Source: Acidimicrobiales bacterium
GTDB taxonomy: Bacteria; Actinomycetota; Acidimicrobiia; Acidimicrobiales; MedAcidi-G1
Direction of reading: 5' to 3'
Length of the DNA stretch: 64,000 bases
Assembly (NCBI GenBank): GCA_030747595.1
Contig: JASLKK010000010.1
Coordinates: 1-64,000 of the forward strand
The position numbers and the translations under genes are program-made. Position 1 is the first letter of the stretch, and each line of letters begins with the position of its first letter. Under the pieces are notes generated by a model. It did not search any database, was not told the origin of the DNA, and saw nothing but the letters and a program-made list of their open reading frames with translations. Shown in pieces: positions 30,094 to 38,768 of this stretch.

Positions 30094-30459
30094 TCAGATC
30101 CACCGGAGCAGACGCTTACGCCAGGCGTAGAACAGTCCGAGCGCCAGGATGAAGATGAAGATGGCCATCTCGACCAGCCCGAAGACGCCATAGACCTCGA
30201 GGCGGGTGGCCCACGGGAAGATGAACACGGCTTCCACGTCGAACAGCACGAACATCAGGGCGAACACGTAGTACCGGATGTTGGACTGGCTCCACATGTC
30301 GCCCTGCGGGTCGACACCGGACTCGTAGTTCATGACCTTCTGCGAGGTCTCACGCGACGGTCGAAGCAAGCTGCCCAAGCCCAGGAACGCCGACACCAAC
30401 AGCACGGCGAGGCCGCCGAAGACGACCACCACGAGCCAGCTACGAAGGAAGTCGGACAC
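30094..30459 (-). CDS. nuoA: Complex I subunit NuoA (11-subunit complex)
   Basis: Three-span membrane subunit near the quinone chamber, with the conserved acidic residue in FDVEAVFIFPWA and the loop with the ESGVDPQGDMW region. The open frame extends to a GTG at 30510, but I choose the GTG at 30457-30459. It gives 121 residues, the family length, and starts just before the first span; the alternative adds 17 unrelated residues. It is the first gene of the 11-subunit operon and follows a 163-base gap containing a promoter and a Rex-like site. Confidence 0.9.
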   Translation of the reverse strand: MSDFLRSWLVVVVFGGLAVLLVSAFLGLGSLLRPSRETSQKVMNYESGVDPQGDMWSQSNIRYYVFALMFVLFDVEAVFIFPWATRLEVYGVFGLVEMAIFIFILALGLFYAWRKRLLRWI

Positions 30460-30528
30460 GAAGGGAGAACCTAACGAATCGGGCGGATGGGCGACGGCGA
30501 ACGAGACCACAGGCCCGTCGACCCGGGC

Positions 30529-30534
30529 AGGTTA
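30529..30534 (-). promoter_or_regulatory. Predicted -10 box of the 11-subunit nuo operon
   Basis: TAACCT on the minus strand, with TTCGTG 17 bases upstream as a weak -35. The Rex-like operator covers most of the -35 to -10 spacer, so bound protein would block polymerase. Confidence 0.5.
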
Positions 30535-30538
30535 CCGG

Positions 30539-30556
30539 ATGTGAACGGGTTCACGA
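30539..30556. promoter_or_regulatory. Candidate Rex operator upstream of the 11-subunit nuo operon
   Basis: The sequence ATGTGAA-CGGG-TTCACGA matches the Rex consensus TTGTGAA-N4-TTCACAA at 12 of 14 specified positions, and the two inner half-sites are perfect. It overlaps the promoter spacer. A rex gene lies in the same window (61593-62288). Confidence 0.7.
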
Positions 30557-30622
30557 AGACCCAACGACGCCGGCTGACGGGGCCCACGGTGGGGATCCTG
30601 AGGGTGTCAGCGGGGCCCACGA

Positions 30623-32116
30623 TCAACTACCGACCAGCATGGGGACGGCGTCTCGGGCCAGGTCCATGAGGGGTCCGGGCACGATCCCGATGGCCAGCAC
30701 GCCGGTACACGCCACGCCGATGACCACCCGGGCACCCAACGGGACACCGGCATCCTCGGCATCTCCGGCATCTCCGGCATCTCCGGCATCTTCCAAGTAC
30801 ATGGCGACGAGGATTCGGAGGTAGACGAAGGCGGCGATAGCGGCGGCCAGCATGGCCACGCCAGCCACCCAGTAGCCCCGGCCCTCAACCGCAGCGGCCA
30901 GCACGCCCAACTTGGCCACGAACCCACCGGTGAATGGCACACCCGCCTGACCCAGCAGCAGGACGGTAAACGCCCCGGCCAGTACCGGGCGGCGACGGAC
31001 AAGGCCCCGGTAGTCGTCGAGCGAATGGGCCGAATCGCCCGGACCACCCATGACGGTGAGCACGGCGAAGCTCCCGGTAGCCAGCAGCGTGTAGACGACC
31101 AGATAGGCGTAGACCGCCGCGGCACCCCGGGCGTCAGCGGCCTGCACGCCTAGAAGCAGGAAGCCAGCGTGGGCAATCGAGGAGTAGGCGAGCATCCGTC
31201 GAACGTCGGTCTGCAGCACGGCGACCGAGGCGCCGACCACCACGCTGAGTCCAGCAAGCACGGACACGGCCGGCGACCAGTCCGAGGCGTGAGTCCCGAG
31301 GGTCACCACGAGGACCCGCACCATCGCCGCGAAGCCTGCCGCCTTCACCCCGGCGGCCATCCACGCCACGACCGGGCTGGGCGCCCCCTGGTAAACGTCG
31401 GGCGTCCAGGCGTGGAAAGGCACGGCGGCCACCTTGAAGGCCAGGCCGACCAGCAGCAGGGCGATGCCGGCCAGCAGCATCCCGTCCCTGAGCAGCACCA
31501 CCGTCGATAGGTGTTCGGCGATCAGGGCCAGACGGGTCGAACCGGTGGCGCCGTATAGGAGCGCCATGCCGTAGAGCAGGAAGGCCGAGGCGAACGCCCC
31601 GAGCACAAAGTATTTGAGCGCCGCCTCCTGGGACTCAATGCGGCGCAGGTGTAGGGCGGCCAGCACGTACACGGCGATCGACAGGATCTCCAGGCCCAGG
31701 AACAGGACGATGAGGTCGTCGGCCGACGCCATGACCACGCCACCAGTCGCCGAGAGCATGAGCAGGACGTACAACTCGACGCCCGGCAGATCCTCACGGG
31801 CCAGGTAAGGACGGGCCAACAGGGCGGTGGCCACCACCGCGATGGCCAGTATCGCGGTGACCAGCACCGTGGACCCGTCGACAGCGACCATGCCGCCCAG
31901 ATATGAGCGGGGTCCACCGTCACGCACCTCGTTCCACATGGGCACCGAGGCCACCAGCACGGCCAGGCCGGTGACGACCGTCCAGGCCTGGGGCAGGGCG
32001 TCGGGAAGGCGGCGGACGATCGAGGCCACAGTCAGCAGCAGCATCCCACCGGCCGAGAGCAGGATCACCGGAATCAGGGCCCACCACAGGACCTCGGGGG
32101 TGACGACGGTCGACAT
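30623..32116 (-). CDS. nuoN: Complex I subunit NuoN (14-subunit complex)
   Basis: Antiporter-like subunit of 497 residues, last gene of the 14-subunit operon. The segments LKYFVLGAFASAFLLYGMALL and GLAFKVAAVPFHAWTPDVYQGAP carry the channel lysines (shortened here as LAFKVAAVPFHAWTPDVY). Between two C-terminal spans it has a repeat-derived loop, DAGDAGDAGDAEDAG, from a 9-bp DNA repeat at 30755-30794. It overlaps nuoM by one base. After its stop there is a 163-base gap to the next nuoA. Confidence 0.95.
   Translation of the reverse strand: MSTVVTPEVLWWALIPVILLSAGGMLLLTVASIVRRLPDALPQAWTVVTGLAVLVASVPMWNEVRDGGPRSYLGGMVAVDGSTVLVTAILAIAVVATALLARPYLAREDLPGVELYVLLMLSATGGVVMASADDLIVLFLGLEILSIAVYVLAALHLRRIESQEAALKYFVLGAFASAFLLYGMALLYGATGSTRLALIAEHLSTVVLLRDGMLLAGIALLLVGLAFKVAAVPFHAWTPDVYQGAPSPVVAWMAAGVKAAGFAAMVRVLVVTLGTHASDWSPAVSVLAGLSVVVGASVAVLQTDVRRMLAYSSIAHAGFLLLGVQAADARGAAAVYAYLVVYTLLATGSFAVLTVMGGPGDSAHSLDDYRGLVRRRPVLAGAFTVLLLGQAGVPFTGGFVAKLGVLAAAVEGRGYWVAGVAMLAAAIAAFVYLRILVAMYLEDAGDAGDAGDAEDAGVPLGARVVIGVACTGVLAIGIVPGPLMDLARDAVPMLVGS
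30755..30794. repeat. 9-bp tandem repeat inside nuoN
   Basis: About four copies of GGCATCTCC in frame, giving Gly-Asp-Ala repeats in a loop of the minus-strand NuoN. The repeat is a likely site of copy-number variation without frameshift. Confidence 0.8.
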
Positions 32117-33738
32117 CAGTGATCGTCCCCCTCGTCGGCGTGGTCGGATCCGTGGTCGCCAGCGCCTTCGATGTCGACACCAAAGCGGGACGTTGGCTCG
32201 TGGAAGCCGTCCACGTGCTCCTCGATGTGGGCCACCAGGGCATCCACCGCAGGTTCCATCCGTTCGATCACCGGCTTCGGGTAGACGCCCATGAAGACGA
32301 TGAGAGCCAGCAGCGGTGCCAGCACCAGACCCTCACGGAGTTTCAGGTCGGGCATCTCGGCGTTGTCGCCCTTGGCTGGGCCATGGAAGACCCGCTGGTA
32401 GGCCCACAGCAGATAGAGGGCGGCTAGGACCACGCCTCCGGCGGCCACCACGGCCCACCAACGGTGGGCGTTGAACGCTCCGACCAGCACCAGGAACTCG
32501 CCCACGAAGCCGTTCAGACCGGGCAGGCCGATCGACGACAGCATGACCAGGGTAAACACGGCGGCCATGACCGGCGCCGACTTCTGCAGGCCACCCAACT
32601 CGTCAATCTGACGGGTGTGGCGACGTTCGTAGATCATGCCGACCAGCAGGAACAGGGCGCTGGTCGACACGCCGTGGTTGACCATCTGGAGCAGGCCGCC
32701 CTCGATGCCCTCGGTGTTCAGGGCGAAGGTGCCCAACACGATGAAGCCCAGATGGGCCACCGAGGAATAGGCCACGAGGCGCTTCAGGTCCCGCTGCATG
32801 GTGGCCACCACCGCGCCGTAGATGATGCCGACCACGCCCAGAGTCAGGAACACCGGGGCGAAGAAGTGGGAGGCCTCGGGGAACAGGTAGAGGCCGAACC
32901 GCAGGAAACCGTAGGTGCCCAACTTGAGCAGCACGCCGGCCAAGATCACCGAGCCAGCCGTCGGCGCCTCGGTATGGGCATCGGGCAGCCAGGTGTGCAG
33001 TGGGAAGATCGGCACCTTCACCGCGAAGGCCAGCGCGAAGGCGGCAAAGATCCAGCGGGCCGCATTGGTGTCGATGGCCTGGGCCTCGGCAATGGCCACC
33101 AAGTCGAAGGTGACCGAGGTGCCGGTGGCGTCCGCGTGGAGGAAGGCCACGGCCAGGATCCCCACCAGCATGAGAGCCGATCCGGCCATCGTGTAGAGGA
33201 AGAACTTGGTCGCCGCGTATGCCCGGTTGCCGTGCCCCCACCGTCCGATGAGGAAGTACATGGGCACCAGGACGACCTCGAAGCAGAGGAAGAAGACCAC
33301 CAGGTCCAGCGCGCAGAACACACCCATGACGCCGGCCTCCAGCACGAGCAGCCACGCGTAGTAGGCCCGGTCGTCGTGCCCGGGGTCGACGGCCAGCAGG
33401 GCGATCGGGAACAGCACGCCGGTCAGCACGATTAGGAACAACGAGATCCCGTCGATGCCCAGCAGCCACTGGATGCCCAGGTCGGAGATCCAGTCAGCTT
33501 GTGACGTGAACTGCATCTCGGCTCCGTGGGTGGCGTCGAAACCCTTCAACAGCCAAACCGACATACCACCCACGATCACCGAGGTGGCCACGGCCACCAA
33601 CTTGAGCAGCTCTGGGCGACGACGGGGCAGGCAGACCACCAGCAGGGCGCCCACGGCGGGCACCACGATCAGCGCCGGCAGCACGGCGAACGGCACACCG
33701 GGAGAGGAGGCGACCACGAAGGTCAAGAGGGCACCCAT
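32116..33738 (-). CDS. nuoM: Complex I subunit NuoM (14-subunit complex)
   Basis: Antiporter-like subunit of 540 residues. Core segments are VKVPIFPLHTWLPDAHTEAPT and KRLVAYSSVAHLGFIVLG. The ATG at 33736-33738 overlaps the nuoL stop by one base and gives the usual start; the open frame runs further upstream through nuoL but is not NuoM. The last 19 residues are His/Asp/Gly-rich, a shorter version of the tail on the other NuoM. Confidence 0.95.
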   Translation of the reverse strand: MGALLTFVVASSPGVPFAVLPALIVVPAVGALLVVCLPRRRPELLKLVAVATSVIVGGMSVWLLKGFDATHGAEMQFTSQADWISDLGIQWLLGIDGISLFLIVLTGVLFPIALLAVDPGHDDRAYYAWLLVLEAGVMGVFCALDLVVFFLCFEVVLVPMYFLIGRWGHGNRAYAATKFFLYTMAGSALMLVGILAVAFLHADATGTSVTFDLVAIAEAQAIDTNAARWIFAAFALAFAVKVPIFPLHTWLPDAHTEAPTAGSVILAGVLLKLGTYGFLRFGLYLFPEASHFFAPVFLTLGVVGIIYGAVVATMQRDLKRLVAYSSVAHLGFIVLGTFALNTEGIEGGLLQMVNHGVSTSALFLLVGMIYERRHTRQIDELGGLQKSAPVMAAVFTLVMLSSIGLPGLNGFVGEFLVLVGAFNAHRWWAVVAAGGVVLAALYLLWAYQRVFHGPAKGDNAEMPDLKLREGLVLAPLLALIVFMGVYPKPVIERMEPAVDALVAHIEEHVDGFHEPTSRFGVDIEGAGDHGSDHADEGDDH

Positions 33739-35951
33739 CAGAAATTGCTCCTCGAGAGGAACCAGAGCACGAGGCCCACAGCCCCAAGGCCGATGCCCAC
33801 TGCGTAGGTGCGAACCAGGCCGTTGTGGAAACGCCGGAGCAGGCCGGCCTCCCGGCGAACCAGGGTGGCCATCCCCTCGACCGCGCCGTCGACCACCTCG
33901 CGGTCGAAGGCTGCGGTGGCGTCGAAGCCGGTGCGGCCCGGACCGCCCATGAAGTCCGAGACCTTCCGATCGAATCGCCACGCCTCGGCGAGGATCGGAC
34001 GCTCGAAGGCGGTGTGGTCGATGCGACGCTGTCCGTAGGCCGCTACGGCCACCGCGATGCCCACCGCGCCGCCGGCCACCGCAATGACGGCCAGCACCCA
34101 CAGGGTCCCCGCGCCAATAGACAGGTGGACCTCGTTGTGGAACAGCGTGGGCTCCAGCCAGTGCTCGAGCCGCTTGGTGCTCGATGAGAAGGGAAGCTGC
34201 ACGAGCCCACCCAGCACGCTCAGGCCGGCCAGGACGACGAGCGGGAAGGCCATGGTCCACGGGGATTCGTGCGGGTGATGAGCGGCGCGATCGGCCACCG
34301 CGTCGGGTAGCTCGTCAGCCACCGCACCAACGTCGGGGGCGCCAGCCAGGGCCAGGGCGGGAAGGTCGGGTCGCACGTCAGCCGCGGCACGGACATCCGC
34401 CACCGCGGCCTCGGCAACCGTTAAGGCGTCAACGGCAGCAGACAGCACACCTTCGGCCTCGGTCACCGCGGCCTCGTCGGCTGCGGTCGCCGCCCCACGG
34501 CGGACCTCCAACGCAGTCTCGGCATCGGCCACCGCAGCGCGTGCGGCCTCGACGCCCTCGTCGGCACCGGCCAGACGGGCAGCCCAGACGGCATCCACCT
34601 CGTCAGACCTCGGGTCGGCGAAGCGGTGACGACCGAAGAAGGTGAGCACCACTTGACGGGTCATGTAGAAGGCGGTCAGCACAGCGGTCACTAGGCCAAC
34701 GGCCCACAGAAGGGGGCTCTCGTTCCAGGCGAAGGCCAGGATCTCGTCCTTGGACCAGAAGCCGGCGAAGGGCGGCACGCCGGCGATGGCCAACCAGCCG
34801 ATGATGAACGTGCCCGCCGTGATCGGCATGAAACGACGCAGCCCGCCGTAGTGGGCCATGTCCTGGTCACCGTCCATTCCGTGGATAACCGAGCCAGAGC
34901 CCAGGAACAGCAACGCCTTGAAGAAGGCGTGGGTGACCATGTGGAACACCGCGGCCACGTAGGCGCCACAGCCCACCGCCAGGAACATGTAGCCGAGTTG
35001 GCTGACCGTGGAATAGGCCAGCACCTTCTTGATGTCACGCTGGGCCACAGCAATGGTCGCCGCGAACAGTGCCGTGCCGGCACCCGTCCAGGCGATCATG
35101 GTGGGCACCCAGTCAGCGGCGTCGGCGATGATCGGGTTGACCCTGGTCAATAGGTAGACGCCCGAGGTGACCATGGTCGCCGCGTGGATGAGCGCCGAGA
35201 CAGGCGTGGGGCCGGCCATCGCGTCAGGCAACCAGAGGTAGAGCGGGAACTGGGCCGACTTGCCGATGGCCCCCACGAACAGCATCACGGCGATGAACGT
35301 GGCAGTGGACTGGGCCACCGTGCCGGCCGCCGTGGTGTCCAGCACATCGACGTAGGCCACGGACCCGAACGTGAAGAACGTCATGAAGATGGCGACCATG
35401 AAGCCCCAGTCACCGATCCGATTGGTCACGAAGGCCTTCTTGCCCGCTGTGGCGTTGGCCTCGTCGGTGAACCAGAACGAGATGAGCAGGTAAGAACAGG
35501 CACCGACGCCCTCCCAGCCCAGGAAGGTCAGCAACAGGTTGTCACCCAGGACCAGTATCAGCATGGAGAAGGCGAACAGGTTCAGGTAGGTGAAGAAGCG
35601 GGGGAACTCGCCGTCACCGTGCATGTAGCCGACGGAGTAGAGGTGGATGAGGGCGCCCACACCGGTGATGAATAGGCACATGGTGAGCGACAGCGGATCG
35701 GCCAGAAAGCCCACGTCGACCCGGAGATCTCCGGCCGGCATCCACTCGAACAACGTGGTCACCGCCCGCCGGTCCTGCACGTCGCGCCCCGCCAAGTCTA
35801 GGAATACGCCGACGGTGGCCAGAAAGGAGCCGGCCATGGCACCGGTGGCAAGCCATCCAGCCCACGGTTCGCCGAGCCGTTTCCCACCGAACGTCAGCAC
35901 CAGGAAGCCGGCCAGAGGCAGCGCGGGGATCAACCAGACGAGATCGAGCAC
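33738..35951 (-). CDS. nuoL: Complex I subunit NuoL with Ala-rich insertion (14-subunit complex)
   Basis: Distal antiporter-like subunit, 737 residues. The core has LYLWLPDAMAGPTPVSALIH and RDIKKVLAYSTVSQLGYMF. Between the span ending in YMTRQVVLTFFG and the next one (MAFPLVVLAGLSVLGG), residues about 446-560 form an extra segment rich in Ala, Asp, Glu and Val with heptad-like spacing. It looks like helices, possibly a coiled coil, outside the membrane. I do not know it from other NuoL proteins. The lateral helix and C-terminal span follow. It overlaps nuoM by one base. Confidence 0.95.
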   Translation of the reverse strand: MLDLVWLIPALPLAGFLVLTFGGKRLGEPWAGWLATGAMAGSFLATVGVFLDLAGRDVQDRRAVTTLFEWMPAGDLRVDVGFLADPLSLTMCLFITGVGALIHLYSVGYMHGDGEFPRFFTYLNLFAFSMLILVLGDNLLLTFLGWEGVGACSYLLISFWFTDEANATAGKKAFVTNRIGDWGFMVAIFMTFFTFGSVAYVDVLDTTAAGTVAQSTATFIAVMLFVGAIGKSAQFPLYLWLPDAMAGPTPVSALIHAATMVTSGVYLLTRVNPIIADAADWVPTMIAWTGAGTALFAATIAVAQRDIKKVLAYSTVSQLGYMFLAVGCGAYVAAVFHMVTHAFFKALLFLGSGSVIHGMDGDQDMAHYGGLRRFMPITAGTFIIGWLAIAGVPPFAGFWSKDEILAFAWNESPLLWAVGLVTAVLTAFYMTRQVVLTFFGRHRFADPRSDEVDAVWAARLAGADEGVEAARAAVADAETALEVRRGAATAADEAAVTEAEGVLSAAVDALTVAEAAVADVRAAADVRPDLPALALAGAPDVGAVADELPDAVADRAAHHPHESPWTMAFPLVVLAGLSVLGGLVQLPFSSSTKRLEHWLEPTLFHNEVHLSIGAGTLWVLAVIAVAGGAVGIAVAVAAYGQRRIDHTAFERPILAEAWRFDRKVSDFMGGPGRTGFDATAAFDREVVDGAVEGMATLVRREAGLLRRFHNGLVRTYAVGIGLGAVGLVLWFLSRSNF

Positions 35952-35954
35952 GCC

Positions 35955-36260
35955 TTAACCCCCCAGTACCGAGAGGTCGTCGGCCGTCGCACCCTGGCGG
36001 CGGCGCATGATGGCCACGATGATCCCGAGGCCGACCACGACCTCGGCCGCCGCGACGACAAGCACGAAGAACACCGAGAGTTGGCCGCCCAGATCGCCCA
36101 GTTCGGCGCCGAGGCTTACGAAGGTCAGGTTGACGGCGTTGAGCATCAGCTCGACGCACATGAACATAACCAGCGGGTTGCGGCGGGTCAGAAGGCCGAC
36201 GGCGCCGAGCGAGAACAGCACGGCCCCCAACGCCAGATACCAGGAGGTGGTCACCACCAT
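35955..36260 (-). CDS. nuoK: Complex I subunit NuoK (14-subunit complex)
   Basis: Three-span subunit of 101 residues, with the proton-path glutamates in FMCVELMLNAVNLTF and AAAEVVVGLGI. It overlaps nuoJ by one base (TGATG) and lies three bases before nuoL. The sequence differs from the other NuoK along its whole length. Confidence 0.96.
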   Translation of the reverse strand: MVVTTSWYLALGAVLFSLGAVGLLTRRNPLVMFMCVELMLNAVNLTFVSLGAELGDLGGQLSVFFVLVVAAAEVVVGLGIIVAIMRRRQGATADDLSVLGG

Positions 36261-36889
36261 CAGGCGCCCCCCGCTTCTTCGGGCTCTTCGTCAGCCGCTG
36301 TATCAGGCCCGGCATCGGCGTCGGCGGGCTCGGTGGACGTAGCCACGACCACGACGGGAGGCGGTTGCAGCGGGCCCTTGACGGTCCGGGCCAGCACCAC
36401 AGCGCCGACCACCGCGACGGTCAGCAGCAGGGCGGTCAACTCCACGGCGAAAACGTGCCCGGTGAACAGGGCCTCGCCGAGACGCCGGGTGTTGTCCCCG
36501 GCATCACCCAGCGGCGCGGTCCGACCGGGAGCACCCGTCGGACCATCGGTGGCCACCAGCAGGAGGGTGAGCAGCATCCCCATCAACGAGGCGCCGATCA
36601 CCGCGGCCAGGGGACGCTGGCCGACAATGGGTTCCACCCCGAGGTTCTCGGCCCGGTCGACGCCCAGCAGCATGATCACGAACAGGAACAGGATGACCAC
36701 GGCGCCCGCGTAGACGATGACCTGGACGGCAGCCAGGAAGGTGGCGTCCTGGAGGACGAACAGGACGGCGACCCCGAACAGGGTCTGGACCAGGAACAGG
36801 GCGGCGTGCACCGGGTTACGCGACGTGAGCACGCCCACGGCACCGGTCAACACGATCGCCGCACTGGCGAAGAAGACGAAGGCTTCCAT
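36260..36889 (-). CDS. nuoJ: Complex I subunit NuoJ (14-subunit complex)
   Basis: Membrane subunit of 209 residues with the family segment FLAAVQVIVYAGAVVILFLF and about five spans. The C-terminus adds an acidic, Pro/Ala/Glu-rich tail of about 35 residues. It overlaps nuoI and nuoK by one base each. Confidence 0.95.
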   Translation of the reverse strand: MEAFVFFASAAIVLTGAVGVLTSRNPVHAALFLVQTLFGVAVLFVLQDATFLAAVQVIVYAGAVVILFLFVIMLLGVDRAENLGVEPIVGQRPLAAVIGASLMGMLLTLLLVATDGPTGAPGRTAPLGDAGDNTRRLGEALFTGHVFAVELTALLLTVAVVGAVVLARTVKGPLQPPPVVVVATSTEPADADAGPDTAADEEPEEAGGA

Positions 36890-37539
36890 CAGTGGGTATC
36901 CGACCCTTCGTCATCGGATCCAGGTTCGTCGGATTCAGCGCCGGCATCTCCGTCTGACTGCCCGACCTCCGGGGCCCTCACGCCATGACCCAGCTCGCCC
37001 GACCACGACACCTGTCCGCTGTACAAGGCGTCCCCACTGGGCGACGTGGCACGCATCCAACCCGAAGTCATGGCGTCGTCACCCGGTCGCCAGTCTTCCC
37101 ACGGGAGGTGCTGAGGACGACCCGTGGTGGCATCGACCACCAACTCGTCCTTCGTGTAGATGGCGTCGGCCCGGTTGGTGAACGAAAACTCGAACAACTT
37201 CGACTCGGTGATGGCCTCGGTCGGGCAGGCCTCCACGCACAGGTCGCAGTGAATGCACCGCAGGTAGTTGATCTCGTAGATGAAGCCGTACCGCTCGCCG
37301 GGGGACACCGGTTCGTCGGGCGGGTTGTCGGCGCCGCGCACGTAGATGCACTTCGCTGGGCAGACCCCGGCGCACAGCTCACAACCGATGCACTTCTCCA
37401 TGCCGTCCTCGTACCGGTTCAGCACGTGGCGGCCGTGCAAGCGGGCCGGCTTGGGACGCTTGTCCTTCGGGTACGAGGTGGTGACCCGCTTCTCGAACAT
37501 CTTGCCGAAGGTGACGGCGAAGCCGCGGAAGTAACCCAT
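36889..37539 (-). CDS. nuoI: Complex I subunit NuoI (14-subunit complex)
   Basis: Carries clusters N6a and N6b. The 216-residue protein has [18 protein letters not shown] and [17 protein letters not shown]. The last 70 residues or so include a Gly/Ser/Asp-rich acidic tail not seen on the other NuoI. The ATG at 37537-37539, overlapping the nuoH stop by one base, gives the family start [15 protein letters not shown]. Confidence 0.95.
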   Translation of the reverse strand: MGYFRGFAVTFGKMFEKRVTTSYPKDKRPKPARLHGRHVLNRYEDGMEKCIGCELCAGVCPAKCIYVRGADNPPDEPVSPGERYGFIYEINYLRCIHCDLCVEACPTEAITESKLFEFSFTNRADAIYTKDELVVDATTGRPQHLPWEDWRPGDDAMTSGWMRATSPSGDALYSGQVSWSGELGHGVRAPEVGQSDGDAGAESDEPGSDDEGSDTH

Positions 37540-38768
37540 CAGACCGACTCGCCTTCCCGCTCGCCATCCAGGTCTGCCAGACGCTCGGCCCGGGCCTTGG
37601 ACACCGCACCAATGAGGAGCGCAGCACCGCCGGCCATCACGGCCATGCCGACCATCACCACCGGCACCAGCGGCCATCCCCGGTCACCGGCCACGTTCAT
37701 GGCCCCGATCAGCAGGAACCATCCGAGAGCCACCGGGATCAGCACCTTCCACCCCAGGTCCATGAGCTGGTCGTAGCGCAGCCGGGGCAGCGTGGCCCGG
37801 AGCCACACGAAGCAGAACAGGAAGGCGAACACCTTGAGGCTGAACCAGAAGACTGGCCACACCCAGCCCAAGGTGTCGGTCAGGATCGGTCCGGCTGGGC
37901 CACCCAGAAACAAGGTGACGGCGATAGCCGACATGGTGATTACGTTCATGAACTCGGCCAGAAAGAAGAGAGCGAACCGCAGCGAGCTGTATTCGGTGTG
38001 GAACCCGCCGACCAGCTCCTGTTCGGCCTCCACCAGGTCGAATGGCGGGCGGTTCAACTCAGCGGTCCCGGCCATCAGGAACACGATGAACGGGACAACG
38101 CCGGTGGCCAGAACGTTCCAGCTGCCGTTGACCTGACTGGCCACGATGTCGTGCGTGGACAGCGAACCGGAGGTCAGGAAGACCGCTGCGATGGCCAGGC
38201 CGAGGGCCGCCTCATAACTGATCATCTGGGCCGACGCCCGCACCGAACCGAGCAGCGGGTACTTCGAACCCGACGACCAGCCGGCCAGCATCACGCCGTA
38301 GACGGCGATCGAAGAGAGGGCAAGGAAGAATAGGACGCCCACCGGCGGGTCGGCCACCTGCAGGTAGGTGCGCTCACCGAACCACGTGACGGTGCCGTCG
38401 CCCGACGAGAAGTCGCCCCCAATGGGGACAATGGCGAACACTAGGAAGGCCGGCACCAACGACAGATAGGGGGCCAACTTGAAGACCACCCGGTCGGCCC
38501 GGTCCGGGATGAGGTCCTCCTTGAAGAACAGCTTGATCCCGTCGGCCAGTGTCTGGAGGATGCCGAACGGGCCGGCCACGGCCGGGCCGATCCGGTTGTG
38601 CATGTCGGCCACCAGCTTGCGCTCGAACCAGATCATGAGCATGACCGAGACGAGCAGCAGGGTGAAGGCCACAACGACCTTCAGGACCACGATGCCCACG
38701 ATGCCCAGGTCCAGATCGCCACTCAGCAGCGGATCCAGCGCCAGCACGGCGGTGTCCAGGGCGCTCAC
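37539..38768 (-). CDS. nuoH: Complex I subunit NuoH (14-subunit complex)
   Basis: Membrane subunit of 409 residues that shapes the quinone chamber. Motifs are [20 protein letters not shown] and [21 protein letters not shown], the latter with the conserved acidic residues. About 40 extra C-terminal residues, including one more hydrophobic stretch ([21 protein letters not shown]), follow the normal end of the family. It overlaps nuoG by four bases and nuoI by one. Confidence 0.96.
   Translation of the reverse strand: MSALDTAVLALDPLLSGDLDLGIVGIVVLKVVVAFTLLLVSVMLMIWFERKLVADMHNRIGPAVAGPFGILQTLADGIKLFFKEDLIPDRADRVVFKLAPYLSLVPAFLVFAIVPIGGDFSSGDGTVTWFGERTYLQVADPPVGVLFFLALSSIAVYGVMLAGWSSGSKYPLLGSVRASAQMISYEAALGLAIAAVFLTSGSLSTHDIVASQVNGSWNVLATGVVPFIVFLMAGTAELNRPPFDLVEAEQELVGGFHTEYSSLRFALFFLAEFMNVITMSAIAVTLFLGGPAGPILTDTLGWVWPVFWFSLKVFAFLFCFVWLRATLPRLRYDQLMDLGWKVLIPVALGWFLLIGAMNVAGDRGWPLVPVVMVGMAVMAGGAALLIGAVSKARAERLADLDGEREGESV

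Larger units (their letters stand above)
30460..30622 (-). other. Promoter region between the two nuo operons
   Basis: This is the only real gap in the nuo region. It contains a Rex-like operator (30539-30556) and, four bases downstream, a TAACCT -10 box (30529-30534). The presence of its own promoter implies that the 11-subunit operon is expressed separately from the 14-subunit one. Confidence 0.65.

Noticed and set aside
30460-30510. Upstream GTG at 30510 as the nuoA start of the 11-subunit operon
   Set aside because: It adds 17 residues with no similarity to NuoA and has no ribosome binding site; the GTG at 30459 gives the normal family length. It is not excluded.
32464-33435. Long open frame on the plus strand opposite nuoM
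   Set aside because: It is a shadow of a high-G+C gene: its protein is His/Gln/Gly-rich, resembles no family, and the minus strand holds a clear NuoM.
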